From Lachnospiraceae bacterium (GTDB lineage: Bacteria > Bacillota > Clostridia > Lachnospirales > Lachnospiraceae), in contig JAEDFR010000013.1 in the NCBI GenBank assembly GCA_016297945.1, forward strand, positions 1 through 40,976: 40,976 nucleotides of DNA, given 5' to 3'. This document shows, piece after piece, positions 34,144-40,793 of the stretch. The position numbers and the translations under genes were made by a program. Under the pieces are notes generated by a model. The model was not told where the DNA came from, ran no database searches, and saw only the letters and a program-made list of their open reading frames with translations. Each line of letters opens with the position of its first letter. Position 1 is the first letter of the stretch.

Positions 34144-34218
34144 AGCATTCTCATATACATAGTTCTTATTCCAATGTTTTGCTATATCTTCCTGTCATAT
34201 TTTTTCTTCATAATGAAA

Positions 34219-34271
34219 ATCCAACCCATTGACGCCAAAACGGAGAGCAACATAGAAACCATGGGTTGGAT
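34219..34271 (-). terminator. Terminator of the MerR-GyrI-like regulator gene
   Basis: ATCCAACCCAT (34219-34229) and ATGGGTTGGAT (34261-34271) form an 11-bp perfect stem. On the minus strand it is followed by TTTCATTATG, just beyond the stop codon of the regulator gene. Confidence 0.6.
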
Positions 34272-34274
34272 ATA

Positions 34275-35138
34275 CTACTTTCTCTTCTCTACGGGAATCT
34301 GTATTTCCGTAAGCCACTCGTTTTCTGTATCTTTATTCCATATCCCATCAATATAAGATTCTCTGATATTTCCGCAAATCTCATATCCGTTTTCTTCAAT
34401 ATATTGAAGTAGCATGGTATAAGATTTATGCAAGGTGCTATAAGAGCCTTTATGAAAAATACATGCTGCCATAGGTACTTTGGGAAATACCTTAAATACA
34501 ATATCCCCGGAATCTTGTTTTTTCTCTGTGACTGCCTCACAAATTTCTACCAATATATCCTCATCTTTATATCCCGGCTCCAGATAGTGCGTAAAGCAGT
34601 ACTCCGGCAGAGCACACTGGCAATCCAGATTTTCCATCTGTTCCCCCATCTGCGGCATAAGCTCAAACAGCGCATCGTATGACTTAATTCTTTGCTCCAT
34701 AGTACAGACAATGACTTCCGGTATTTCTTTGATAAGAACCGGAGCAATTAAATTCTCACTACCTTTTGCAAGATAGCATTCCACCTGTGCAAGCCTCGCG
34801 GTCAGCACGGCCATCTCTTCTAAGATTTCCTGCTTTTTTGAAAAAAGCAGAGATCTTTCCTCTGCTCCATTCATCATTTTTCGAATATCATCTATGGAAA
34901 ATCCCATATTTTTTAATGCTATAATTCTCTGCAGCTGTACCATCTGACCTGCTTTATAATAGCGGTAACCGTTTTCTTCATCCACATATACCGGAATTAA
35001 CAGTTTCTGTTCATCGTAATAGCGAAGCGTCTTAATCGTGACGCGGTTCATACTGGCAAACATACCGATCTTATACAAATTTTCTTTTTCTTTTTTCTCA
35101 AAAGCAGGATGATACTGATTCATTTTCATCTCTATCAT
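34275..35138 (-). CDS. MerR-family regulator with GyrI-like effector domain
   Basis: The 287-residue protein resembles BmrR-type multidrug regulators. The MerR winged helix starts YKIGMFASMNRVTIKTLRYY and continues with DEQKLLIPVYVDEENGYRYY and IALKNMGFSIDDIRKMM. A linker coiled coil follows (about 90-120), then a GyrI-like ligand-binding domain (about 125-285) with PMAACIFHKGSYSTLHKSY and GYEICGNIRESYIDG. It probably senses a hydrophobic or cationic compound and activates transcription by DNA untwisting. The ATG at 35138 has GGAGGAAAAT; the ATG four codons earlier has no ribosome site. Its own promoter upstream has the long spacer typical of MerR control, so autoregulation is likely. Confidence 0.9.
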   Translation of the reverse strand: MIEMKMNQYHPAFEKKEKENLYKIGMFASMNRVTIKTLRYYDEQKLLIPVYVDEENGYRYYKAGQMVQLQRIIALKNMGFSIDDIRKMMNGAEERSLLFSKKQEILEEMAVLTARLAQVECYLAKGSENLIAPVLIKEIPEVIVCTMEQRIKSYDALFELMPQMGEQMENLDCQCALPEYCFTHYLEPGYKDEDILVEICEAVTEKKQDSGDIVFKVFPKVPMAACIFHKGSYSTLHKSYTMLLQYIEENGYEICGNIRESYIDGIWNKDTENEWLTEIQIPVEKRK

Positions 35139-35187
35139 ATTTTCCTCCATTCCGGACTATTCCATAGCCTCCTTTTTTCATACGGCT

Positions 35188-35218
35188 ATGCTATAACCTC
35201 CCCTAAGGAACGAGTCAA
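35188..35218 (-). promoter_or_regulatory. MerR-type promoter with 19-bp spacer
   Basis: On the minus strand TTGACT (35218-35213) and TAGCAT (35193-35188) are 19 bp apart, with CCTTAGGGGAGG in the spacer. MerR regulators act on such over-long spacers. An alternative -10, TATAGC, would give 17 bp. The -35 overlaps the last codons of the upstream phosphatidyltransferase gene. Confidence 0.65.
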
Positions 35219-35775
35219 GAAGAATGTAAAAAAGATTTTCGGTCGGCACGATTGTCTGTGTGCAAAAGGTGAATTGCCAATTCCTCTGCAGATGCCACAA
35301 ATGCCAAAATGCATAATCCCCAACTATAAATATCGATAACAGAAACCCCAAAAATGTAGGGCAATAGAAATACTCCCAAGCCGGTTAGCTTGTTTAACCA
35401 TGTATGTAATGGTGCAAAGCAATGAAACCTTACTGCCGCTGTAATATACGCTGCAAGCCGTACAATGACAATTCCCAATACGACATACCAGATTTTCCCC
35501 GGAAGAATCTGATATAAAACGGGAAAAAGACGTACCAGCATCACACTGTAAAACAGCATGTCTGCGATACTGTCCAGTTTTGCACCAAACTCACTTGCTC
35601 TCCCAGTTTTTCTGGCAAGCCAACCATCTAATATATCTGATAAACCGGCAAACGTATATGCAATAAGAAACCATATCGTTTTCAAAGGTAGAAAAAGCAG
35701 AAAAAAAGAGGCCACCATCCGCATGGTGGTAACGGTATCTGCCATATTCCAATTATGTCGTTTACCTTTCATCAT
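35215..35775 (-). CDS. CDP-alcohol phosphatidyltransferase family protein
   Basis: The 186-residue integral membrane protein carries the complete family signature D-x2-DG-x2-AR-x8-G-x3-D-x3-D: SDILDGWLARKTGRASEFG followed by AKLDSIAD. All catalytic and metal-binding aspartates are present. About five membrane helices surround it. Enzymes of this family join a CDP-activated lipid to glycerol-phosphate, inositol, serine or another alcohol; the acceptor cannot be named. The ATG at 35775 is chosen although its GGAG is 12 bases away; a TTG six codons upstream lacks a ribosome site. The stop overlaps the -35 of the MerR-type promoter. Confidence 0.85.
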   Translation of the reverse strand: MMKGKRHNWNMADTVTTMRMVASFFLLFLPLKTIWFLIAYTFAGLSDILDGWLARKTGRASEFGAKLDSIADMLFYSVMLVRLFPVLYQILPGKIWYVVLGIVIVRLAAYITAAVRFHCFAPLHTWLNKLTGLGVFLLPYIFGVSVIDIYSWGLCILAFVASAEELAIHLLHTDNRADRKSFLHSS

Positions 35776-35799
35776 TGCTTGCAGTTTCTCCAATTATAA

Positions 35800-36103
35800 T
35801 TATATAGAAATCATATAGATATCCGCCAATTCATCTTCATATGTAAAGCTTCTTTCATATACACCGCCATTTTTCTCTATCACTTTGATAGAAGCAGTAT
35901 TCGTTTTTTCAACGGATATTTGAAGTTTCGTCATTCCCGCTTCCTTTGCTACACCTATCAGTTGATGCAGCATTTCGGTGGCATATCCCTTTTTTCTTTC
36001 AGAAGGACGCACACTATATCCACAATTGCCAAAATCTTTCAAAAAAATCATTCAACGTATGTCTCAAATCGATGATACCAATAATCCGATGGTCGCTTTT
36101 TCT
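35800..36103 (-). pseudogene. Truncated, frameshifted GNAT acetyltransferase
   Basis: The C-terminal half of a GNAT protein is intact: CGYSVRPSERKKGYATEMLH is the acetyl-CoA-binding motif A, followed by KTNTASIKVIEKNGGVYER. Upstream, in a different frame, HRIIGIIDLRHTLNDF is the matching preceding strand. The frames would join if the T7 run (A7 at 36041-36047 on the plus strand) had six bases. Before that only a few codons remain, and the stop of the neighbouring GNAT gene follows in frame, so the N-terminal half is missing. It is both truncated and frameshifted. An in-frame ATG at 36051 could make an 83-residue remnant. Confidence 0.75.
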
Positions 36104-36562
36104 TTATATTTGATTCCTTTTTTCCAAGTATACAAACCTTAATTCTTCTGTAATATCTTTTTCAGAAAAAACTTTGTATCCCAGTTTCTCATATAATTCT
36201 ATATTTCTTTTACTTTTTGTACTGGTAAAAAGTTCATATCTATAACCGGGAAACTCCCTTTCTATACTCAAAAGAAGCTTTGTGCCAATTCCTTTTCCCT
36301 GGTCTTGTGGGTGAACCACCAATTTTCCTATATAAACGGTTCCATCTTCCAAATAGCCTCTAACGGAACCAATTATCTTTCCTTTTTCATCCAGAGCTTT
36401 TAAAAAAACACCTTTTTTATATTCATTTTGTACATCTTCTAACGTCTGCTTTAAGGGTGGAATATCCATATTATTAAAAAGTCGCGCCTCACTCTGATAT
36501 GCAAGATATTGCAAATCAAGAATATCCTGCAAATCCTCTCTTTCTGCTATTTCTATATTCAT
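36104..36562 (-). CDS. GNAT-family N-acetyltransferase
   Basis: The 152-residue protein has the GNAT fold. It starts MNIEIAEREDLQDILDLQYL, has IIGSVRGYLEDGTVYIGKL as the central strands, the acetyl-CoA loop VVHPQDQGKGIGTKLLL (motif A, QxxGxG type) and ELYEKLGYKVFSE near the end. The acceptor is unknown. The start codon overlaps the stop of the MerR fragment upstream (ATGA overlap), so it may be translated by coupling and has no ribosome site of its own. A second, broken GNAT lies directly downstream. Confidence 0.88.
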   Translation of the reverse strand: MNIEIAEREDLQDILDLQYLAYQSEARLFNNMDIPPLKQTLEDVQNEYKKGVFLKALDEKGKIIGSVRGYLEDGTVYIGKLVVHPQDQGKGIGTKLLLSIEREFPGYRYELFTSTKSKRNIELYEKLGYKVFSEKDITEELRFVYLEKRNQI

Positions 36563-36729
36563 TCTATATTACTCCGCCTTCCCACTTTCTTAATTATATA
36601 TGTTGTATCGTCATACAGACTGTACCCTGCCTCTGTATATTCTGTCGGCGTCAGAAGTCCTATGGCATCAAAATATTGCAGAGTGCATATACTCACTCCG
36701 GTCAATTTGCTCACTTCATTTACTGTCAT
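36559..36729 (-). pseudogene. MerR DNA-binding domain fragment, 56 codons
   Basis: The frame from ATG 36729 begins MTVNEVSKLTGVSICTLQYF and continues DAIGLLTPTEYTEAGYSLYD, which is the N-terminal winged helix of TipA/Mta-type MerR regulators. Where the helix after YDD should extend into about 200 more residues, it changes to an unrelated short tail and stops, overlapping the GNAT start. A deletion has probably joined the merR 5' end to the GNAT gene. The ribosome site AGGAGG, 11 bases before the ATG, and a MerR-type promoter are still present. A functional mini-regulator is not excluded, though dimerisation helices are missing. Confidence 0.75.
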
Positions 36730-36758
36730 TATTTGCTTTTCCTCCTCGTGATAAGCAC

Positions 36759-36789
36759 ACTCTAAACTATTACGTTACGTAGAAGTAAA
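36759..36789 (-). promoter_or_regulatory. MerR-type promoter with 19-bp spacer and TACGTAACGTA palindrome
   Basis: On the minus strand TTTACT (36789-36784) and TAGAGT (36764-36759) are separated by exactly 19 bp, and the spacer contains the palindrome TACGTAACGTA. It drives the MerR fragment and GNAT. The operator survives although the regulator's effector domain is lost. Confidence 0.7.
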
Positions 36790-36860
36790 TACATTTTTCA
36801 ATAAAATAATGCTTAATAAAAATGGATATAATATTTGAGGAAAAATATCAGTTAATATAT

Positions 36861-37343
36861 TTATTCCAGCGTCTGGCAAAACTCATCTATCTTTTCATCA
36901 TCTTCAACCTTCATATTTTCTTTTGGATCGACCAAAATTAATTCTGCTTCAAATTCTTTTATTCCAATATATTTCTTCATTTTTTTAATAGCTTTATCCG
37001 CACCACCGCCACTAAAACATATAAATACTGCGATTTTCTTTCCCCGAATATCCTGGTTTTCTTTTATAAAACTTCTAACAGGCGGTGTAAAAGTACTGGC
37101 CCAAACCGGAGTGCCCAAAATAATTCTATCATATTTCTCAATACTAAATTCATATGGGAGTAGTTTCGGCTTTTCTCCCATAACAGCACTTTTCCCACCC
37201 CAGATGAACTTTTCTGCGCCATTGTCCGGAAATGCTTTGACCGGTTCGATTCGAATGATATCCGCTCCTAGTTTTTCTGCAATTTTTTCTGCCACATATT
37301 TTGTATTGCCTGACATTGAATAATATACGATTGCTGTTTTCAT
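36861..37343 (-). CDS. Flavodoxin-family protein
   Basis: The 160-residue protein has the flavodoxin fold. The FMN phosphate loop is YYSMSGNTKYVAEKIA (8-23), and RIILGTPVWASTFTPPV (about 74-90) and FICFSGGGADKAIKKM (about 107-122) are the isoalloxazine-side loops. It is a short-chain electron carrier or quinone reductase-like flavoprotein in the cytoplasm; the partner is unknown. The ATG follows GGAGAGAAA. An XRE regulator gene lies 19 bp upstream on the same strand and may be co-transcribed. Confidence 0.9.
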   Translation of the reverse strand: MKTAIVYYSMSGNTKYVAEKIAEKLGADIIRIEPVKAFPDNGAEKFIWGGKSAVMGEKPKLLPYEFSIEKYDRIILGTPVWASTFTPPVRSFIKENQDIRGKKIAVFICFSGGGADKAIKKMKKYIGIKEFEAELILVDPKENMKVEDDEKIDEFCQTLE

Positions 37344-37362
37344 TTTCTCTCCACTCCTTGAT

Positions 37363-37872
37363 TTATCTTTTTTTGTATGTGATTACAATTCCAATAACAG
37401 AAACCAAAAAAGCAATCGGTGCAAGTCTTACAAAAATAAATTCAAACCCGTGCAAGATGGTTCCCACAACTGCTAATTCAGGATCATTGTAATTCCAATC
37501 TAAATAGGAACTGTTCATAAATGCAAAAGCAATAAAAAGCATAACAATTAATATGCAGAATGAGATGAGTATCCAACGAACGGTTTTCACTTTTGCCATG
37601 CTTCTCTTTGCAAGCTGCAGATTAATCACCTCTAGTTTTTCGGAAATTGTCTTTATATCGTCCGAATTATTTTCCTGTACGTTTTCTCCAAGCAATACAC
37701 TTACAGAAGTATCCAACTCATTAGCCAATAAAATAAGCATATTGGAATCCGGAACCGATAAACCATTCTCCCACTTTGATACAGTCTGCCTTACCACATT
37801 AAGTTTAATTGCAAGTTCTTCCTGTGAGAGCCCTTTTGATTTTCGAAGATTTTTTATGTTTTCGTTCAACAT
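37363..37872 (-). CDS. XRE-family regulator with C-terminal membrane helices
   Basis: The 169-residue protein has an N-terminal HTH: LRKSKGLSQEELAIKLN and VRQTVSKWENGLSVPDSN, then LILLANELDTSVSVLLGE (about 8-65). A linker follows, then two membrane helices, WILISFCILIVMLFIAFAF (about 100-120) and APIAFLVSVIGIVITY (about 151-166). Such membrane-tied XRE proteins are common in Clostridia and probably couple a membrane signal to transcription. The ribosome site AAGGAGG is strong. A palindrome just upstream (37891-37917) may be its operator. The flavodoxin gene follows 19 bp downstream. Confidence 0.9.
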   Translation of the reverse strand: MLNENIKNLRKSKGLSQEELAIKLNVVRQTVSKWENGLSVPDSNMLILLANELDTSVSVLLGENVQENNSDDIKTISEKLEVINLQLAKRSMAKVKTVRWILISFCILIVMLFIAFAFMNSSYLDWNYNDPELAVVGTILHGFEFIFVRLAPIAFLVSVIGIVITYKKR

Positions 37873-37890
37873 AGTCTGTGCCTCCTTGTT

Positions 37891-37917
37891 TTTTGATACC
37901 TCAATTTAATATCAAAA
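37891..37917. promoter_or_regulatory. Palindrome upstream of the XRE gene
   Basis: TTTTGATA (37891-37898) and TATCAAAA (37910-37917) are perfect inverted repeats around 11 bases, about 20 bases before the XRE start codon and next to its ribosome site. It may be an autoregulatory operator or a leader hairpin. Confidence 0.4.
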
Positions 37918-38011
37918 GAGCCATTGCCACAAGCAACGCATTTTAACATTGCTTTTTTCGAGCATTTACACTAAAAATAGGTTTGCGTTCTTCCCTACAA
38001 ACTGGAATTTG

Positions 38012-38431
38012 CTAAATACACTTAATAAAAAACATTTCCATTGGTTGCTCATATCCCGGAATATCTATAACAAAACCACCACAATCTTTATATCCTAATT
38101 TTCTATAAAAATGCTGTGCTTCCTCATCAACTTGGGTAGATGTCAAAAGCATACCATATCCCTGAGATTTCATATCAGCTTCCCAATGCTCCATAAGTTT
38201 TTTTCCATAACCTTTTCCCTGATAATTCCAGTCAATAAACAGCATGGTACAAAATGGTGTATTGTCCCAAAAAAGATTATATCTCAATAGTCCAATTGGT
38301 TTATTATCATCAAATATAATATATCCTCTTTTATTACTTACTTTGTTTTCAAATTCCGGTTCCGGTAAATGCCTGTCAAGACTATACCAAAATTCTTTAT
38401 CTTCCGTTTGAACATATCTAATCTCTATCAT
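38012..38431 (-). CDS. GNAT-family N-acetyltransferase
   Basis: The 139-residue protein begins MIEIRYVQTEDKEFWYSLDR and contains KRGYIIFDDNKPIGLLRYN, the acetyl-CoA loop MLFIDWNYQGKGYGKKLM and AQHFYRKLGYKDCGGFVIDI. These are standard GNAT blocks and the length is near normal. The substrate is unknown. The ATG has GAGGTAAAGATA upstream. It is monocistronic by appearance, with intergenic sequence on both sides, in the part of the window rich in decayed genes. Confidence 0.88.
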   Translation of the reverse strand: MIEIRYVQTEDKEFWYSLDRHLPEPEFENKVSNKRGYIIFDDNKPIGLLRYNLFWDNTPFCTMLFIDWNYQGKGYGKKLMEHWEADMKSQGYGMLLTSTQVDEEAQHFYRKLGYKDCGGFVIDIPGYEQPMEMFFIKCI

Positions 38432-38483
38432 TATCTTTACCTCTACAGCTTCCGATTTTTCCCTCTAATAATTAAATATATTT

Positions 38484-38630
38484 TTAACACTCAATTTTTC
38501 TCTGCTTTACACAAATGACGACTGCCATAATAATCATTGGAATCATACTGATAATGCCAATATATACCGGACCAAATGCCACTATCATATATATCACAAA
38601 TTGTTTTCTACTTATTTTTGTTTTTTCCAT
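38484..38630 (-). pseudogene. 48-codon membrane fragment, CPBP-like N-terminus
   Basis: A 48-codon minus-strand frame starts MEKTKISRKQFVIYMIVAFG and continues with two hydrophobic stretches before a cysteine-rich end. The beginning resembles the N-terminal membrane helix of CPBP-family intramembrane proteases, but the rest of that family (glutamate motif and later helices) is absent. No strong ribosome site is present, though TATAAT lies upstream inside the direct repeat. It is probably a remnant; a genuine small membrane protein is the alternative. Confidence 0.45.
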
Positions 38631-38641
38631 CTTGATTTAAC

Positions 38642-38783
38642 CATTATATCATAATGTAAATAGACTGTGTGAACTGCCCAAAGAATAAATTCCTGATAAT
38701 AAAACATTGATGAATTGGTTAAAATACAAATTGATTCATATGAATTTGACGATTCTGATATAAAACCCAAAAATAAAATTGAC
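38642..38783. repeat. Direct repeat, copy 1 (about 140 bp)
   Basis: The segment starts with the palindrome CATTATATCATAATG and continues TAAATAGACTGTGTGAACTG, CCTGATAATAAA and TTGATTCATATGAAT. It matches 39131-39258 closely along its length, apart from about 14 extra bases near 38717-38730. The two copies flank the AAA_14-type gene fragment. Confidence 0.8.
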
Positions 38784-38827
38784 GATTTTGCAGAAAATGC
38801 TTGAAATAAAATTAACGATTTTGCAGA
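38746..38827. repeat. Three 33-bp-spaced repeats before the ATPase fragment
   Basis: TTGACGATTCTG (from 38746), TTGACGATTTTG (from 38779) and TTAACGATTTTG (from 38812) start exactly 33 bp apart. The last two share a longer 24-base unit beginning AAATAAAATT and ending GCAGA. The array leads directly into the ribosome site of the AAA_14-type gene fragment, so it is probably part of its leader or promoter. Confidence 0.75.
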
Positions 38828-38840
38828 GAGGTGATCTATT

Positions 38841-39086
38841 CTGTTTAAGAGAAAAATATATAATCAATTACTACAATGGAACGAGGAATCAAACGGAAAA
38901 ACAGCTTTATTGGTAGAAGGAGCAAGGCGTGTCGGTAAATCCACAATAGTTGAAGAATTTGTACGAAACGAATACGAGAGTTACATCATTGTTGATTTCT
39001 ATAGAGCTTCATCTGCCACAAAAAAACTATTTGATGCTTCGTCAAATATTATATTCATTTGTATACCTCATCGCTTGCAACACTAA
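38841..39086 (+). pseudogene. N-terminal fragment of an AAA_14/DUF4143-type ATPase
   Basis: An 81-codon plus-strand frame begins FKRKIYNQLLQWNEES, includes the P-loop LLVEGARRVGKSTIVEEF and SYIIVDFYRAS, and then loses similarity near LFDASSN before a stop. Intact members are about 400 residues, so only about 70 residues remain. The first codon in position for AGGTGA (6 bases upstream) is CTG where family members start with ATG TTT AAG. Both ends therefore look damaged. The fragment is enclosed by the about-130-bp direct repeats, suggesting loss through rearrangement. Confidence 0.75.
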
Positions 39087-39413
39087 AATACATTATGACG
39101 TTGCGCACAAGCCGGCTCCCTCACAATAAGCATTATATCATAATGTAAATAGACCATGTGAACTGTCCAAAGAATAAAATCCTGATAATAAATCATTAAT
39201 AAATTGATTCATATGAATATGCCAATTCTGATAAAAAACCAAGAATATAAATTGATTATGTTAAAAGCTAGTAAATCTATTTTTACACATTTCTTAATAG
39301 TGCGCAAAGTAAAAATATTATAATATTATGACAGTGCGCAAGGTTCTAGTTGTAAGAAATCCTCATCTACATATACAACCTTTACAGAAACTGACGTTTT
39401 TCTTTTCTTTCAA
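39087..39413. other. Non-coding repeat-rich stretch before the MFS gene end
   Basis: No gene is supported here. It holds copy 2 of the direct repeat, and TGCGCA sites at 39102, 39301 and 39335. Two of these lie 2-3 bases after ATTATGAC (39092 and 39325), forming another small repeated block. The AT-rich palindrome ATATTATAATATTAT is near 39315-39330. A plus-strand frame running from here into 39813 is antisense to the MFS gene and is rejected. Confidence 0.5.
39131..39258. repeat. Direct repeat, copy 2 (about 128 bp)
   Basis: It starts CATTATATCATAATGTAAAT as copy 1 does at 38642, then AGACCATGTGAACTGTCCAA, and continues through ATTGATTCATATGAAT. Similarity fades after about 39258. It is in the same orientation as copy 1, 489 bp away. 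Confidence 0.8.
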
Positions 39414-40637
39414 TTATCGTTCCAAAAACCGTATTTCCTTTACAAACAGAATGCTCACCGAAACAATCACGAGTGCCACACCTGCAAAAGATATTACCAT
39501 CGCAGCACCTCTTCCTACGCTTATTCCACCACATTTTGCTATCCAGTCTGCTAAAATCCCGCTGCATCCATATGCAATGACATATCCAATCTGTGACAGA
39601 AATCCTACAATGCCCCATACACGTCCCTGCAATTCTACCGGTGTATTTGTTCTAACTAAGAAATCGAGACAATTATTCGCAAACGGCAGCATCATGAAAA
39701 ATCCAAAACCGGACAGAGTAATAAACACAATACTTTTTAATAATCCAAACCCCAAAATACATAATCCTGCCATTGTCAGCGACAGGCTGAGTACCTTTAC
39801 ATATTGGCTATGAATGCCTCGAATTCCAAGATACAGACTTGATACTAACATTCCGCTGGCGCAGACGGTTTCTGCAATTCCCAGTGTCTTCGCATCTGCT
39901 ATGGATAAAATCAACGGCTCCGCCAAAATCTGAAATACGCCCATAAAAAGTGTCAGCAGAGAAGATACCATAACGAGCAGTAATACACCTCTTTTTTTGC
40001 TGATTGCATTCCATCCGTCCTTCATGCTCTCTTTAAAAGAAATCTGCTCCAAACTCTTTTCTGTCTTAATTCCTTTTCTTACAGCAAATGTTGAAATCAC
40101 AGTTAAAATAAAAGTACAGATATCAATAACCAACAAAAGCTTTATATCACTGATTGACAACAAAATCCCTGCTATAACCGGTGAAACCAGATATCTTGCG
40201 CTTCCCGCCAGAGAAATAAGTCCACTTGCCTTGGAATATTCATCCTCAGTTAATAAGTCAGAAACGGTTGCCTTGTATGCCGGATCCAGCAAGGAAGAAA
40301 ATACGGCAGATATAAATACTCCAATACATATATGGATCAGAGGAACCTCACCTCTCATCATACAGACCAGAATATAAAGCACCCCTATCGCGGAAAATCC
40401 ATCACCAATCATCATAAGAAGTCTTCTGTCATACCGGTCTGCCAGTACGCCCGCCGGAACACTAAGCAAAAGCGTTGGAAGAAATCCCAACAGGGTAACA
40501 AGCGCCATTCCTGCTGCACTTCCCGTCTTCTCAAAAACATAAACGCCAAGTCCAAAGCTTGTAAGACCTCCTCCTATGGCAGATATCAATTGACCCATCC
40601 ATAGTAATATAAATTTTCTAAAATTTGATTTTTTCAT
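39414..40637 (-). CDS. Major facilitator superfamily transporter
   Basis: The 407-residue protein has about twelve membrane helices and resembles the MFS_3 / macrolide-efflux-type group. It starts FILLWMGQLISAIGGGLTSF, with the signature loop GVLADRYDRRLLMMIGD between helices 2 and 3, a central cytoplasmic loop (about 190-205), and LQGRVWGIVGFLSQIGY in the second half. It is probably a drug or small-molecule exporter; the substrate is unknown. The ATG at 40637 has GGAG 6 bases upstream and is chosen over ATGs further upstream. A partial regulator gene and a palindromic operator lie immediately upstream. Confidence 0.88.
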   Translation of the reverse strand: MKKSNFRKFILLWMGQLISAIGGGLTSFGLGVYVFEKTGSAAGMALVTLLGFLPTLLLSVPAGVLADRYDRRLLMMIGDGFSAIGVLYILVCMMRGEVPLIHICIGVFISAVFSSLLDPAYKATVSDLLTEDEYSKASGLISLAGSARYLVSPVIAGILLSISDIKLLLVIDICTFILTVISTFAVRKGIKTEKSLEQISFKESMKDGWNAISKKRGVLLLVMVSSLLTLFMGVFQILAEPLILSIADAKTLGIAETVCASGMLVSSLYLGIRGIHSQYVKVLSLSLTMAGLCILGFGLLKSIVFITLSGFGFFMMLPFANNCLDFLVRTNTPVELQGRVWGIVGFLSQIGYVIAYGCSGILADWIAKCGGISVGRGAAMVISFAGVALVIVSVSILFVKEIRFLER

Positions 40638-40726
40638 TTTAATCTCCATTCCATCAATCTTCGTCCAATAGCACATATAGTATTGAAAAATCTACTTTCT
40701 TTCACATTTCTCGTTCATTTCGCACA

Positions 40727-40743
40727 ACCGACAGATTGTCGGT
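40727..40743. promoter_or_regulatory. Palindromic operator upstream of the MFS gene
   Basis: ACCGACA-GAT-TGTCGGT is a perfect 17-bp palindrome about 90 bases before the MFS start codon, flanked by imperfect CACAA and TTGTG arms. It is of the size bound by TetR-family repressors, and a TetR-like gene end lies next to it. Confidence 0.6.
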
Positions 40744-40759
40744 CGTATTGTGAAAATAT

Positions 40760-40788
40760 AGTAACTATCCTAAAATAGAATAGTTACT
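40760..40788 (-). terminator. Terminator-like hairpin after the partial regulator gene
   Basis: AGTAACTAT (40760-40768) and ATAGTTACT (40780-40788) form a 9-bp stem with an 11-base loop. On the minus strand it is followed by ATATTTTC, just past the stop of the partial gene. Confidence 0.5.
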
Positions 40789-40793
40789 GAGCC

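Noticed and set aside
34072..34356. Plus-strand 94-codon frame with hydrophobic stretch
   Set aside because: It starts at GTG inside the 31-bp repeat, has no ribosome site and overlaps the MerR gene end antisense.
39000..39062. Minus-strand 19-codon frame starting MNIIFDEASNS
   Set aside because: It is the complement of the ATPase fragment, has no ribosome site and stops within that fragment.
39328..39813. Plus-strand 161-codon frame
   Set aside because: Mostly antisense to the MFS gene; composition is that of a complementary shadow.
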